Assembly: GCF_020866845.1 (NCBI RefSeq)
Contig: NZ_CP086594.1
Span: 1,984,001-2,048,000 of the forward strand
Length of the DNA stretch: 64,000 nucleotides
Source: Sphingomonas radiodurans
GTDB taxonomy: Bacteria > Pseudomonadota > Alphaproteobacteria > Sphingomonadales > Sphingomonadaceae
Direction: 5' to 3'
Of this stretch, positions 1 through 9,746 are shown in pieces. A program made the position numbers and the translations under genes. The notes under the pieces are model-generated. The model had not been told where the DNA came from. It made no database searches and was given only the letters and a program-made list of their open reading frames with translations. The stretch's first letter is position 1; each line of letters begins with the position of its first letter.

Positions 1-722
1 TCTTCAACGATGGCGCAGGCGCCGCGGCGTGGGTGCCCGATCCGTGGCTGATGCCTGCCGCGGTGCTGACCGCGACCATCGGCTTCCTCGGCGTGCTGGG
101 CGCGCGCGCGATGCGGGAACAAGCGGCGTTTGCGCTGCTCGGATCGACCGGCACGCTGCTGCTGGCGATATCGTGCTGGACGCAGGCGACGACTGCTGCT
201 GGCCTGTTCTACCTCGTCCATTCGACGCTGGCGGGGGCGGCGCTGTTCCTGGTGGCGGACGTCACGCTGCGTCGCCGCGGGCAATATGGCGATGCGGTGG
301 TCGCCAGCCCGCGCTTCGCCGAGCAGCAAGCGACCGCGCTGCTGTTTCTCGGCGCGACCGTGGCAACCGTCGGCCTGCCGCCGCTGTCGGGCTTCGTCGG
401 CAAGCTGTTCGTGCTTCAGACGGTTGCCACGACCGCGGCATGGCCGCTGATCTGGGCGACCGTGCTGGGGACGACGCTGTTCGGCGTGATCGGCTTTGCG
501 CGCAGTGGCAGCGCGGTCTTCTGGAAGGATGCGCCCGAGGGCGATGCCGTGGTCTGCCCGGACAGGTCGCGCGCGGAGCTGATCGCCCCATGCGCACTGC
601 TGGCGGCGCTTGCGTTGCTGACGCTCGGGGCCGGTTGGGCAACCGCACAGGCACAGGCGACGGCGGCGCAATTGTTCGCGCCTCAGCGTTATCTGAGCGC
701 AGTGCTGGAAGAGGGGCGATGA
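1..722 (+). CDS. mrpD: Na+/H+ antiporter subunit D, C-terminal part (MrpD/MnhD/PhaD)
   Basis: The frame is open from base 3, so the gene begins outside the window and only about the last 239 residues are present. The protein is hydrophobic with several membrane helices. Stretches such as AGLFYLVHSTLAGAALFLVAD and LPPLSGFVGKLFVLQ match the C-terminal half of the MrpD/NuoM-like proton-translocating subunits. Members of this family act in the inner membrane as part of a hetero-oligomeric Na+(K+)/H+ antiporter used in pH and salt homeostasis. Its stop (TGA, 720-722) overlaps the ATG of mrpE at 719, and mrpF and mrpG follow, which fixes the identity by operon order. PhaD (K+ specific) is the same family, so the cation cannot be told from this fragment. 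Confidence 0.88.
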   Translation, partial: FNDGAGAAAWVPDPWLMPAAVLTATIGFLGVLGARAMREQAAFALLGSTGTLLLAISCWTQATTAAGLFYLVHSTLAGAALFLVADVTLRRRGQYGDAVVASPRFAEQQATALLFLGATVATVGLPPLSGFVGKLFVLQTVATTAAWPLIWATVLGTTLFGVIGFARSGSAVFWKDAPEGDAVVCPDRSRAELIAPCALLAALALLTLGAGWATAQAQATAAQLFAPQRYLSAVLEEGR

Positions 723-1210
723 TACGGTGGTTGTTGCCGCATCCCGCGCTGTCGGCGATGCTGCTCGTCGTATGGCTGTTGATGGCCAATACCATCACCG
801 TCGGCGGGTTCGTGGTCGGCACGATCCTGGGCGTGATCCTGCCCAAGTTCACCCAGCCGTTCTGGCCCGATCGTCCGCGGATCCGCTTCGGGCGTGCGCT
901 GATTGCGTATCTTGCGGTGGTGCTGTTCGATGTTCTCGTGGCGAACTTCCAGGTTGCTTGGCTGATCCTGTTCCGACGCAACCGGGATTTGCGATCGCGC
1001 TGGCTCGTCATCCCGATCGAGCTGACCACGCCCGAGGCGGTGACGATGCTGGCGGGAACGATCAGCCTGACGCCCGGGACGGTATCGTCCGACGTGTCGG
1101 CGGACGGACGCTATCTGCTCGTCCATGCGCTCGATGTGACTGACGAAGCCGCCGAGATCGCGCGTATCAAGGCGCGCTACGAGGCGCGGCTTCAGCAGGT
1201 TTTCATATGA
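719..1210 (+). CDS. mrpE: Na+/H+ antiporter subunit E (MrpE)
   Basis: This 163-residue protein starts at ATG 719, which overlaps the mrpD stop. It has two or three N-terminal membrane helices (about residues 10-40 and 55-80) and then a cytosolic C-terminal part. The segments MLAGTISLTPGTVS and LLVHALDV are hallmarks of the MrpE/MnhE family. MrpE is a small subunit of the Mrp antiporter needed for complex assembly or activity. A longer open frame runs upstream through mrpD in another frame; the family length and the start at MIRWLLPHP argue for 719. The stop overlaps the mrpF start, consistent with translational coupling. Confidence 0.9.
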   Translation: MIRWLLPHPALSAMLLVVWLLMANTITVGGFVVGTILGVILPKFTQPFWPDRPRIRFGRALIAYLAVVLFDVLVANFQVAWLILFRRNRDLRSRWLVIPIELTTPEAVTMLAGTISLTPGTVSSDVSADGRYLLVHALDVTDEAAEIARIKARYEARLQQVFI

Positions 1211-1476
1211 TCGAACTGTCGCTCCAGATCGCGTCGGTCGAGGTTGCGCTGGCGTTGCTGTTCAATGGCTGGCGACTGCTGAAGGGGCCGGCGCTGGGCG
1301 ATCGCATCGTCGCGCTCGACACGATGGTGATCAACGTGATCGCGCTGATCGTGCTGATCGGGATGTTGAGCGGCGGCGACACCTATTTCGAGGCCGCGCT
1401 GCTGCTGGCGATGGTCGGGTTCGTCAGCACGATCGCGTATTGCAAGTTCATCCTGCGCGGGGACATCGTCGAATGA
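1207..1476 (+). CDS. mrpF: Na+/H+ antiporter subunit F (MrpF)
   Basis: An 89-residue membrane protein with three predicted helices, the usual size for MrpF/MnhF/PhaF. The motif LKGPALGDRIVALDTM, just after the first helix, is typical of the family. It is a small integral-membrane subunit of the Mrp antiporter. The ATG at 1207 overlaps the mrpE stop and the stop (TGA 1474-1476) overlaps the mrpG start, so the four genes form one coupled unit. Confidence 0.92.
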   Translation: MIELSLQIASVEVALALLFNGWRLLKGPALGDRIVALDTMVINVIALIVLIGMLSGGDTYFEAALLLAMVGFVSTIAYCKFILRGDIVE

Positions 1477-1886
1477 GCGCGCTCGTCGATGCTCTCATCG
1501 CTGGCCTCGTGCTGCTTGGCGCCGGCTTCGTCCTGATCGGCAGCTGGGGGCTGGTGCGGCTGCCCTCGACGATGGAGCGGTTGCACGGCCCGACGAAGGC
1601 GACGACGCTGGGGCTGGGCGCGCTGTTGCTCGCGTCGGTGGTGTATTTCCAGGCGCGGCTCGGCATCTGGACCGCGCATGAGCTGCTGATCTCGCTGTTC
1701 CTGTTCATCACCGCGCCGATCTCGGCGAACATGATCGCCAAGGTGCACCTGCACCGGGTGCATACCGGCGCGATCAAGGAGCCGACCAGCATCGCGGGGG
1801 CACCGCCGAGTCCCCCTGAGGGGGGCGATTGGGCGACGTTCGAGGAACCACAGAAGGACACGCCCTCTTCCACCGCGAGTACCTGA
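1473..1886 (+). CDS. mrpG: Na+/H+ antiporter subunit G (MrpG)
   Basis: A 137-residue protein starting at ATG 1473 inside the mrpF stop (ATGA overlap). An open frame extends to 1440 but would add a charged leader unlike the family. Three helices follow; LIGSWGLVRLPSTMERLHGPTKA and LFITAPISANMIAKVH are characteristic of MrpG/MnhG. The C-terminal 30 residues are rich in Pro, Glu and Asp and are probably a variable tail. This is the last gene of the Mrp operon here; the next gene starts 75 bp downstream. Confidence 0.9.
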   Translation: MSALVDALIAGLVLLGAGFVLIGSWGLVRLPSTMERLHGPTKATTLGLGALLLASVVYFQARLGIWTAHELLISLFLFITAPISANMIAKVHLHRVHTGAIKEPTSIAGAPPSPPEGGDWATFEEPQKDTPSSTAST

Positions 1887-1961
1887 TGCCATCGCGTCGC
1901 GCGCTGCGATCGTCCCCCGGGGGGTGACATACCGGTGTTGGTTGAGTCATAGCCCGGTCGG

Positions 1962-3533
1962 ATGACTGACGCCCCCGCTGTCACCCAAGCGCGGCAACGC
2001 CTCGATCACCTTGCGCTATACCGCTGGTGGCGCCGATCGATCGTCGCGCCGGTCGATCACGAAGCGGTGGTCGCCCGCATCGTGGAGGAAAGCGGGTGGT
2101 CACCGCGCTACGCGTTCATGATCATGATGTCGGCAGGGATTGCAGTTCTCGGATTGCTGCTGTCGTCGCCGGCCGTCGTGATCGGCGCGATGCTGATCTC
2201 GCCATTGATGAGTCCAATCCTCGGCTTCGGGTTCAGCCTGGCGCTGTTCGATTCGGCGGAGCTGCGCCGTTCGCTCAAGGCCCTGGCGCTCGGCGCTGCC
2301 GCAGCGGTCGCGTTCACCGCGCTGATCGTGACGATCTCGCCATTACAGGCCCCCACGGCCGAAATCGTCGCGCGGACGCGGCCGAGCCTGTTTGACCTTG
2401 CCGTGGCGCTGTTCGCGGCGCTCGCGGGCAGTTTCGCCATCATCCGCGGCCGGGGCGAGACGATCGTCGGGGTGGCGATCGCGACTGCCTTGATGCCGCC
2501 GCTGGCGGTTGTCGGCTACGGTATCGCCACGCGCAACGTTCCCGTCGCGACTGGGGCGTTCGCGCTGTTCGTCACCAACTTCGTCACCATCGCGCTGTCC
2601 GCGACGGTGATGGCGCGCTTCTACGGCTTCGGCCATCATCTGTCGCGTCGGCAGAGCTGGGCGCAGTCGATCGGCTTGATCCTGGTCTTCGTAATCATGT
2701 CGGTGCCGCTCGGCATATCCTTGAACCGGATCGGGCGCGAGGCGGTAGCGGTCTCGCAGGTTCGATCGATGCTTGGAGAGCGGTATGGCGAGGATGCGCG
2801 CGTGACTCAGCTCGACCTCGATTTCGCGTCGACCCCGCTGGTGGTCCGGGCGGTCGTCATTACGCCGCGTGGCGCGATGCAGAAGACGCAGGCCGTTCAG
2901 GCGGCGCTGGGCGAAACACTCGGCCGGCCCGTTCGCCTCGACCTCGACCAGATCGTGCTGGAGGCGGGCGCCGGCGCGATCGACGCGCAGCGCGAGGAAT
3001 TGCGTCAGGCCGGCGAGAGCGGCGCAGCCGAGGCGGCGCGGTTGGGCAAGCTGGCGGCGATGATCGCACTCATCACCGGCATTGCCGCGGACGACGTGAC
3101 GATCGACCGCGATCATCGTCGCGCGACGGCCGCGGCACGCGTGCTGCCGGGCGCGACGATTGCGACCTACCGCACGCTGGAGGCGCGAGCGACCGAGGAG
3201 GCCGATGGCTGGGATGTGGCGATCGTTCCCCCGCAGGTGCCGCTGCCGATCATCGCCTTCGCCGACAACGTGGACATTCTGGACGATGCGGCGCGTGCGG
3301 CAGTGTTGACGTCCGCATGGGCTGCGCGCCGGTGGAACATGCCCGCGCTTGGCGTCCCCGGCTTACCGCAAGGAACCGTCCCCGACCGACCCGCGCTCAA
3401 CGAGCGCCGGGCACTCGCGATTGCGGCCTTGCTGCAGACGCAAGGGTTGGCAGCGGTTTCGGCGCCAGCAGCCGGCCAGCGGTTCGCACTCATTACTACC
3501 CTGTCGAACGCGACCGGCAGCTCGGGCAACTGA
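1962..3533 (+). CDS. DUF389 family membrane protein
   Basis: A 523-residue protein. Residues about 50-250 hold several membrane helices, including AVVIGAMLISPLMSPILG, the signature of the DUF389 (TIGR00341-like) family. Residues about 260-520 form a soluble, charged C-terminal region. The family is widespread and its function is not established. It follows the mrp operon after 75 bp in the same direction and is convergent with the DUF2254 gene, so co-transcription with mrp is possible but not shown. No key defect was seen. Confidence 0.8.
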   Translation: MTDAPAVTQARQRLDHLALYRWWRRSIVAPVDHEAVVARIVEESGWSPRYAFMIMMSAGIAVLGLLLSSPAVVIGAMLISPLMSPILGFGFSLALFDSAELRRSLKALALGAAAAVAFTALIVTISPLQAPTAEIVARTRPSLFDLAVALFAALAGSFAIIRGRGETIVGVAIATALMPPLAVVGYGIATRNVPVATGAFALFVTNFVTIALSATVMARFYGFGHHLSRRQSWAQSIGLILVFVIMSVPLGISLNRIGREAVAVSQVRSMLGERYGEDARVTQLDLDFASTPLVVRAVVITPRGAMQKTQAVQAALGETLGRPVRLDLDQIVLEAGAGAIDAQREELRQAGESGAAEAARLGKLAAMIALITGIAADDVTIDRDHRRATAAARVLPGATIATYRTLEARATEEADGWDVAIVPPQVPLPIIAFADNVDILDDAARAAVLTSAWAARRWNMPALGVPGLPQGTVPDRPALNERRALAIAALLQTQGLAAVSAPAAGQRFALITTLSNATGSSGN

Positions 3534-3565
3534 CGCCCCGGCAGCTTCCGGACGCCAGTATTCGA

Positions 3566-4821
3566 TCAGAGGGTGCCCGCCGCCGCGGTACGAAGGATGG
3601 CAAGATCGTCGTCGAAAGTCATGGCTGCCTCGGCGCGCGTCAATGCCGCTGCGGCATGGTGTCTTGCCGATGATTCGAACAGTCCTGGCGCATGCGTCGC
3701 GAGTGCAGCCAAGGTCGCCCGCAAGCGCAATTGCACCTCGATATTGCCGGCGCCGTCGCGTGCTATAGGCCGGAAAAAGTCGTCGAACAGCTCTTCGATC
3801 CTGAGCCCTGGCGCATGGACCCGCTCGTGAACACCGGCGTCGGATCCGCGCTCGTTGTCGGCCAGCGCGAACAACACGCGCTGGCCCGCGCCCAGGACAC
3901 GGATCGCGGTCCCCGGATCGTTCACTGCGGGTGATAATGCCCGGGATGCAATCTCCGATAGGACGATCAAGCCGAAGCGCGGGTCCTGCTCGAAGTCGCG
4001 GTCCGACTGGATCGTGAAGGCATCGACGATCTCTTTCCGGCAGTCATCGCCGACCTCGCCGACGATGTGTACGAGCGCGCGCTCGGGGAAAACGAACGCG
4101 CCGGGAAGCGGTGCGATATGGATCGTGAGGTTGTGGCGCTCGGCAAGCTGCGCCAACGCCGATGCATCGATGTGGACTATATAGCCCGACTTGGTGGTGA
4201 AACCCGCGGTGGCGGTGTTCGGAATGGTGACCGGCGGCTGCGCGCCGAGATGAGGCGCCTGCGCCCATGCCTCCATCGCCTCGCGGGCGACCTTTTCCAC
4301 TCGTTCGACCGTGTCCCGCACGCGCCCGAAGCTCGACAGATGCTGGATCCAGCGCAGTAGGGTGATGACGATGACGACCACGATCACGATCGTGGCGAAG
4401 AACAGGACGACGCGTCCTTCGGCGCCGTACAGTCCCGTCGTCAACGCGATGATGCCGACGATGCTGAACAGAAATGTCCCGACAAACGTCGAAAGCGCGT
4501 TTTGCGTGAACCGGTCATCGACAAGCAATGCGTCGCACGGGGGGTCACGGTGCTCGTCGCTGCGCTATAGGCAGTCACCGAGGCGGACAGGGCAAAGGTT
4601 GTTACCGCGAGCATGCTCGATGCCAGGATCGACAGGATGTTGTCGACCGCCTTGCCACCCACCCGCAGACTGAGTTCGTAAGGGATGAACGGGGCGATCC
4701 ACGCCGCCAGCAGCGCCGTCAGGACCGCTGCGATGCTGAAGAGCGACGCGCGGAACCAGATGCGCTTGGTTATCTGTCGAATGATGAAAAGGCTGCGCCC
4801 GGCCAGATAGCTACCCGTCAA
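3566..4821 (-). pseudogene. DUF2254 membrane protein, frameshifted
   Basis: Two overlapping minus-strand frames together make one DUF2254 protein. The first (TTG at 4821) gives the N-terminal membrane part, ending in the family-typical AYSAATSTVTPRAT. The second resumes with LLVDDRFTQNALSTFVGTFL and runs to 3566 with the soluble domain (KSGYIVHIDASALAQLAERH). The break lies at about 4526-4532, where the reading ATQLLVDD expected from the family becomes ATHCLSMTG, consistent with loss of a single base. It is either a real inactivating frameshift or a sequence error. DUF2254 proteins are predicted inner-membrane proteins of unknown function. Convergent with the DUF389 gene. Confidence 0.75.
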
Positions 4822-4917
4822 TGCATGTTCCCGGCCGTAATCGGGGGTAGCTCTACATCAGATTGCCGCCCACTGCGACTGCATGGCCGGCTTCTGGCAG
4901 CATGGTGTGGGTCAGGT

Positions 4918-4953
4918 AGAAAATACTGGGCCGGCAGCATTGCCGACCCAGTA
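4918..4953 (-). terminator. Rho-independent terminator after the GlsB-like gene
   Basis: On the minus strand a stem TACTGGG/CCCAGTA, continued by CGGCA/TGCCG after one mismatch and closed by a four-base loop, is followed at once by TTTT. It sits 14 bases past the stop of the GlsB-like gene, in the right orientation to end its transcript. Confidence 0.75.
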
Positions 4954-4966
4954 CCAGCTCTTTCGA

Positions 4967-5236
4967 TTAGCGCAGCGAACCGCGGCGAAAGAGATTGATG
5001 ATCGCGAGCAGCACGATCGCGCCGAGCAGCGACACCAGCACCGACTGGATAGAGATCGCGCCGCTCGTGATCGGCGCGCCGCCGATGAGTGGCGTCACGA
5101 TGAAGCCGGCGAGCAATGCGCCAACAATGCCGACGACGACGTTCAGAATGATGCCTTGTTGGCCATCGGTGCGCATAATCATGCTTGCGACCCAGCCGAT
5201 GAGGCCGCCGACAATAAGAAGGACGATGAGGCCCAT
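4967..5236 (-). CDS. GlsB/YeaQ/YmgE family stress-response membrane protein
   Basis: An 89-residue, very hydrophobic protein with three helices and glycine-rich packing. GLIGWVASMIMRTDGQQGI near the N-terminus and the GALLAGFIVTPLIG helix are typical of the transglycosylase-associated (GlsB/YeaQ/YmgE) family. Members are small inner-membrane proteins often induced under general stress; the exact function is not known. A preceding AGGAAA (minus strand, just before ATG 5236) is a good ribosome binding site. It is transcribed away from the PAS-LuxR gene and ends at a clear terminator. Confidence 0.87.
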   Translation of the reverse strand: MGLIVLLIVGGLIGWVASMIMRTDGQQGIILNVVVGIVGALLAGFIVTPLIGGAPITSGAISIQSVLVSLLGAIVLLAIINLFRRGSLR

Positions 5237-5394
5237 GGTTTTTCCTTTCGCGTGTTTGCTTGAAGTCTAAACCAGCGGAGCCGCTCGAATGTTCAGATCG
5301 GCGCTTGCGGCCCAGAGCTACCGTTGGTGCTGATGCACTAGACGGATTGGTATCGGGCCTTGGAACGCCTGGCCGCGTCAGGCGCTTGGCCTCA

Positions 5395-6876
5395 ATGTCT
5401 GACATGCTTTCGAGCCAAGGCCAGCTCACGCTCGGCCATCTGCAGCAATTGATGGCGCAGTTGCTCGATGGCGTGATCCTGATCGACCCGGCCGGGACGA
5501 TCCTGAGCGCCAACGAGTCAGCGCTTCGGATGCACGGCGTCCAACACGTCGAGCAGCTCGGCGGGACGGCCGAAGGCTATGCGCAGCGCTTCCTGCTGCG
5601 CACGGGCGATCATCGCGCGATGAAGCATCGCGACTATCCGTTATTCCGCCTGCTCGCGGGAGAAAGCTTTCCCGACCTGATCGTCGAGGTCGCACCCGCG
5701 AGTGACGGCGAGGTACGGTGGGTCCATCAGGTCCGTGATGTCGTGATGAATGTCGATGGCGGCGAGGCCGATTATCTGGCGCTCGTCATCACCGACGTGT
5801 CGCAGCGGTTCGATGCCGAGGTGCGGTTCAAGGCGATGTTCAACGCCAACCCCGCGCCTGCGATCGTAGTGCGCTTGCACGATCAGCGCATCGTTCAGGT
5901 GAACCCGGGGTTCAGCACGTTAACCGGGTTTGCCGCGGATGACTTGCTCGACAAGACGCTGTTCGGCCTCGACCTGCTCCACGGGCTTGCCGACCTGCGC
6001 GCGTTCCGGCGACACATCGAAAACGGGGAGGTCGTGTCGCAGACCGAAGCCGAGTTGCGCGTCGCCGACGGATCGAGGCGGCTTGTGCTGTTCGCCGCCC
6101 AGCCGATCGACGTCACCGCTGAAGACGCGCTCCTCTTCACCTTCGCGGACCTCGAGCCGCGGCGACAGGCCGAAAAGGCATTAGCGGCCAACGAGCAGCA
6201 TCTTCTGGCGATCTTCGAGATGGCCCCCGTCGCGATGATGGTCACGCGCAACGCCGATCACCGGATATCGGCGATCAATGCCGCCTTCCGGCAGCTGACC
6301 GGCCACGATGGCGCGGCCGTTGGGCAGACAGCCGATGAATTGAAGCTGTGGGATGGCGCCAAACAGCATGAAGCGCTCGAACGGATGCTCGCCGAACAGG
6401 GCGGTATCCGCGACGGCGATGGCAGAATCCTGTCGACAGCAGGCGCAGAGATCGATTGCCTCGTCTCAGCGGAGGCGATCAGCGTGGACGGCACGCCGTG
6501 CGTGCTCTGGGCCTTTCAGGACATCACCGAGCGCAAGCAGACCGAGCGTGAACTTGCCGACGCGATCGAAGCGGTGATGAAGGACACCAATTGGCTCAGC
6601 CATTCGATCCTCGACAAGCTGGCGACGCTTCGCCGACCCGAGGCTCGCGCGCCGGCGGTTGGGCTGAGCCCGCGGGAACGCGAGATCCTCGAACTGATCT
6701 GCGATGATCTGGACGACGGCGCGATTGCGGAGCGGTTGGCGCTATCGCGTAATACGGTGCGCAACCACGTCGCGCGGCTGTACGCCAAGATCGGCGTGAA
6801 CCGTCGTAGCGGCGCGGTGATCTGGGGCCGCGAGCGGGGGATGGGCACGAGGCGTGATCCAGGCGCCGCTTCGTAG
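5395..6876 (+). CDS. Triple-PAS sensor regulator with LuxR-type HTH output
   Basis: A 493-residue soluble protein with three successive PAS-like domains (about residues 12-125, 140-250 and 265-380) and a C-terminal LuxR/FixJ-type helix-turn-helix (about 420-480: LSPREREILELICDD, then AIAERLALSRNTVRNHV). The direct PAS-to-HTH arrangement, with no histidine kinase or receiver domain, suggests a one-component sensor that binds DNA. The ligand is not evident. The start is placed at ATG 5395 (MSDMLSSQGQLTLG); the frame is open to 5260, but that stretch is Arg-rich, lacks family character and covers the likely divergent promoter region of the GlsB gene. Convergent with arsH. Confidence 0.82.
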   Translation: MSDMLSSQGQLTLGHLQQLMAQLLDGVILIDPAGTILSANESALRMHGVQHVEQLGGTAEGYAQRFLLRTGDHRAMKHRDYPLFRLLAGESFPDLIVEVAPASDGEVRWVHQVRDVVMNVDGGEADYLALVITDVSQRFDAEVRFKAMFNANPAPAIVVRLHDQRIVQVNPGFSTLTGFAADDLLDKTLFGLDLLHGLADLRAFRRHIENGEVVSQTEAELRVADGSRRLVLFAAQPIDVTAEDALLFTFADLEPRRQAEKALAANEQHLLAIFEMAPVAMMVTRNADHRISAINAAFRQLTGHDGAAVGQTADELKLWDGAKQHEALERMLAEQGGIRDGDGRILSTAGAEIDCLVSAEAISVDGTPCVLWAFQDITERKQTERELADAIEAVMKDTNWLSHSILDKLATLRRPEARAPAVGLSPREREILELICDDLDDGAIAERLALSRNTVRNHVARLYAKIGVNRRSGAVIWGRERGMGTRRDPGAAS

Positions 6877-6905
6877 CGGCCGGCTGCCAATCGCGAAGGT
6901 GGCTG

Positions 6906-7673
6906 TTACTTGCTGTCGGTCGAGCGCCCAGGCTGGGGCGCAGTAGCGATGCTCGACAGGTCGTTGGCCGCATCGATGGGCGCGTTTGCCGCCTTCCGTT
7001 CGGAATAACGATCGACCAGCTGCGCGGTGTGTGGACGCAGCAGGATCGTGAAGCGCACCAGTTCCTCCATCACGTCGACGATCCGGTCGTAGTAACTTGA
7101 CGGCTTCATCCGGCCCGCGTCGTCGAACTCCTCGAATGCCTTGGCGACGCTCGACTGGTTCGGGATCGTCACCATCCGCATCCAGCGGCCGAGCACGCGC
7201 AACGTGTTCACGCTGTTGAACGATTGCGACCCGGCCGAAACCTGCATCACCGCGAGCGTGCGGCCCTGCGTCGGGCGCATCCCGCCCATCGCGAGCGGCA
7301 AGTGATCGATTTGAAGCTTCATGATGCCAGTGATCTGGCCATGGCGTTCGGGGCTGCACCACACATGCCCTTCGGACCACAAAGATAATTGGCGCAGTTC
7401 GTGGACGGCGGGGTGATCGTCGCCGCTCACCTGATCGGGCAGCGGCAGCGTGGACGGATCGAAAATGCGGGTTTCGCAGCCGAAGAACTGCAGCAGGCGG
7501 GCTGCTTCCTCGATGCAGAGGCGCGAATAGGACCGTTCCCGCAGCGAGCCGTAGAGCAGCAGGATGCGCGGCGGCGGGTCGGCTGCGCCCAACCCGAGCG
7601 CTGGACGGTGAAGCGCGTAGCGTCGATCAAGTGCGGGCAGATGGTCGGGATCGATAAGCGGGCGAAGCGGCAT
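6906..7673 (-). CDS. arsH: ArsH, NADPH-dependent FMN reductase / organoarsenical oxidase
   Basis: A 255-residue flavodoxin-fold protein. [11 protein letters not shown] near residue 38 is the phosphate-binding loop for FMN, and [20 protein letters not shown] together with [17 protein letters not shown] are strongly conserved ArsH segments. Family members are NADPH-FMN oxidoreductases reported to oxidise trivalent organoarsenicals and to protect cells from arsenic or oxidative stress. The ATG at 7673 overlaps the arsB stop (TAATG), so it is the last gene of the ars operon. Confidence 0.93.
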   Translation of the reverse strand: MPLRPLIDPDHLPALDRRYALHRPALGLGAADPPPRILLLYGSLRERSYSRLCIEEAARLLQFFGCETRIFDPSTLPLPDQVSGDDHPAVHELRQLSLWSEGHVWCSPERHGQITGIMKLQIDHLPLAMGGMRPTQGRTLAVMQVSAGSQSFNSVNTLRVLGRWMRMVTIPNQSSVAKAFEEFDDAGRMKPSSYYDRIVDVMEELVRFTILLRPHTAQLVDRYSERKAANAPIDAANDLSSIATAPQPGRSTDSK

Positions 7674-8956
7674 TACAGACTGAGCCTTAGGGCGAGCGCG
7701 GCAAGCGTCACCAACAAAACGGGGACCGTCAGCGTCGCACCGACCCTGAAGTAATACCCCCAGCCGATGCGGATGCCCTTCTGCCCCAGGACGTGCAGCC
7801 ACAGCAATGTGGCGAGCGAGCCGATCGGGGTGATCTTCGGGCCAAGATCACAGCCGATCACATTGGCGTAGATCATCGCTTCCCTCACCGCGCCCGTGGC
7901 CTGGGTCGCGTCGATCGACAACGCCCCGATCAGCACGGTCGGCATGTTGTTCATCACCGAAGACAGCAAGGCCGCGATGATCCCGGTGCCGAACGCCGCG
8001 CCCCATACGCCGCCCTGCGCGGTGCGATCGAGCAGCGCGGCGAGATAGTCGGTCAGCCCGGCGTTCCGCAGGCCGTAGACGACGAGGTACATGCCCAGCG
8101 AGAACAACACGATTTGCCACGGCGCGCCGGACAGCACCTTGCGCGTTTCGATGACGCGCCCGCGCCCCGCGACGACGAGCAACAGCGCAGCACCGGTCGC
8201 GGCGACGGCGCTGACGGGCACGCCGATCGGTTCGAGCAGGAAGAAGCCGGCGAGCAGGGCGGCGAGGACGACCCAGCCGGCCTTGAACGTGGCAGCGTCG
8301 CGGATCGCTGCGGCCGGAGCGCGCAGGTGCGCCACGTCGTAGCTCGCCGGTATGTCGCGCCGGAAGAACAGCAACAGCACGATAAGCGTCGCGGCGATCG
8401 AGGCCAGATCGACCGGCAGCATCACCGCGGCATAATCGGCAAAGCCGATCCGGAAGAAGTCGGCCGACACGATGTTGACGAGGTTCGACACGATCAGCGG
8501 CAGGCTGGCCGTGTCGGCGACGAACCCTGCCGCCATCACGAACGCGAGCGTTGCCTTGTCCTTGTATCCCAGCGCGCGCAGCATCGCGATGACGATCGGC
8601 GTCAGGATCAGCGCCGCGCCGTCATTGGCGAACAGCGCCGACACCGCCGCGCCCAGCAGCACGATCAGCACGAACAGCCGCCGCCCATGCCCGCCGCCCC
8701 AACGCGCAACGTGGAGCGCCGCCCATTCGAAGAACCCCGCCTCGTCCAGCAGCAGGCTGACGATGATGATCGCGACGAACGTCGCCGTCGCGTTCCAGAC
8801 GATGCCCCACACCACCGGCACGTCCGACAGCGAGACCACCCCGACAAGCAGCGCCACGACTGCCCCGCCGATCGCGCTCCAGCCGATGCCGAGCCCCCGC
8901 GGCTGCCAGATGACGAGCGCGATGGTGACGACGAAGATGGCGAACGCGAGCAACAT
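7673..8956 (-). CDS. arsB: Arsenite efflux permease ArsB
   Basis: A 427-residue polytopic membrane protein of the ArsB/NhaD superfamily with 11-12 helices. Motifs include [20 protein letters not shown] and [17 protein letters not shown]. ArsB extrudes As(III) and Sb(III), alone or with an ArsA ATPase; no arsA is present, so it probably works with the proton gradient. The start ATG overlaps the arsC stop (TGATG at 8954-8958) and its stop overlaps the arsH start. It is ArsB rather than the unrelated Acr3 carrier. Confidence 0.93.
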   Translation of the reverse strand: MLLAFAIFVVTIALVIWQPRGLGIGWSAIGGAVVALLVGVVSLSDVPVVWGIVWNATATFVAIIIVSLLLDEAGFFEWAALHVARWGGGHGRRLFVLIVLLGAAVSALFANDGAALILTPIVIAMLRALGYKDKATLAFVMAAGFVADTASLPLIVSNLVNIVSADFFRIGFADYAAVMLPVDLASIAATLIVLLLFFRRDIPASYDVAHLRAPAAAIRDAATFKAGWVVLAALLAGFFLLEPIGVPVSAVAATGAALLLVVAGRGRVIETRKVLSGAPWQIVLFSLGMYLVVYGLRNAGLTDYLAALLDRTAQGGVWGAAFGTGIIAALLSSVMNNMPTVLIGALSIDATQATGAVREAMIYANVIGCDLGPKITPIGSLATLLWLHVLGQKGIRIGWGYYFRVGATLTVPVLLVTLAALALRLSL

Positions 8957-9384
8957 CAGGCGATGCGCTGGCCCGAGGCGTCCACCACCTGCTCACCGTC
9001 TTCCTTGGCGAACGCGCCCTGTTGCGGCTCGGGCAGCAGATCGAGCACGGCCTCGGACGGACGGCAAAGCTTCACCCCGAGCGGCGAGACGACGAGCGGG
9101 CGATTGATGAGGATCGGGTGCGCCATCATCGCGTCGAGCAGCGCATCGTCGGACAGCGCGGCGTCGGCCAAACCAAGCTCGGCGTAGGGCGTACCCTTCT
9201 CGCGCAGCAGATCGCGGGGGGCGATGCCGGCGCGCTCGATCAACTGGGCCAGCAGCGCGCGCGACGGCGGCGTTTTCAGATATTCGACAACGTGCGGTTC
9301 GATGCCGGCATTGCGGATCAGGCCGAGCGTATTGCGCGACGTGCCGCAGGCCGGATTGTGGTAGATCACGATATCGACGGTCAC
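8956..9384 (-). CDS. arsC: Arsenate reductase ArsC (glutaredoxin-dependent type)
   Basis: A 142-residue protein of the R773-type ArsC/Spx fold. The catalytic cysteine lies in [11 protein letters not shown] near the N-terminus, and the oxyanion-binding arginines are represented by INRPLVV and LCRPSE. It reduces As(V) to As(III) for export by ArsB, using glutathione and glutaredoxin. The start is taken as GTG 9384, preceded by AAGGA six bases upstream, just after the arsR stop at 9396; a longer frame to 9435 would run back into arsR. Confidence 0.93.
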   Translation of the reverse strand: MTVDIVIYHNPACGTSRNTLGLIRNAGIEPHVVEYLKTPPSRALLAQLIERAGIAPRDLLREKGTPYAELGLADAALSDDALLDAMMAHPILINRPLVVSPLGVKLCRPSEAVLDLLPEPQQGAFAKEDGEQVVDASGQRIA

Positions 9385-9395
9385 GGCACGTCCTT

Positions 9396-9728
9396 TCAGC
9401 AGCAGGGGGCGAGTTCGGCGACAAGCGGCGCGCACAGCTCGGGTGAGCCGGCGCAGCAGTCGTTGACCAGGAACAGCATCAGCGTGCGCAAACCGTCCAG
9501 ATCGGCGCGGTAGATGATCGAGCGGCTGTGCCGTTCGGACCGGACGATCCCGGCGCGCGCGAGGATGCCGAGGTGCGCCGACATGGTGTTCTGCGGCACA
9601 TCAAGCTGCCGCGCGATCTCACCCGCCGCCATGCCGGTCGGCTCATGGCGCACCAGCAGGCGGAAGACGTCGAGCCGCGTGGCTTGCGCAAGCGCCCCCA
9701 AGGCAACGATCGCCGAATCGCTATCCAT
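9396..9728 (-). CDS. arsR: ArsR/SmtB-type arsenic-responsive repressor
   Basis: A 110-residue winged-helix protein. The recognition region is IARQLDVPQNTMSAHLGILARAGIV, and the beta-hairpin wing is RSERHSRSIIYRA. The classical ELCVCDL metal motif is absent. Instead the C-terminus is cysteine-rich (NDCCAGSPELC and a final CC), resembling ArsR proteins that bind As(III) at C-terminal cysteines. First gene of arsRCBH; it is expected to repress its own operon until arsenite or antimonite binds. Confidence 0.92.
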   Translation of the reverse strand: MDSDSAIVALGALAQATRLDVFRLLVRHEPTGMAAGEIARQLDVPQNTMSAHLGILARAGIVRSERHSRSIIYRADLDGLRTLMLFLVNDCCAGSPELCAPLVAELAPCC

Positions 9729-9730
9729 AT

Positions 9731-9746
9731 ATCCAGCATAACGGAT
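9731..9746 (-). promoter_or_regulatory. Candidate ArsR operator
   Basis: An imperfect dyad ATCC-N8-GGAT lies 3-18 bases upstream of the arsR start codon, overlapping the place where a promoter -10 (TATGCT on the minus strand) could sit. A position this close to the start would suit autorepression. Only the symmetry and position support it. Confidence 0.35.

Noticed and set aside
7793-9187. A 464-codon open frame on the plus strand over the ars genes
   Set aside because: Its product is a low-complexity Arg/Gln/Asp protein antisense to arsB and arsC, which are certain.
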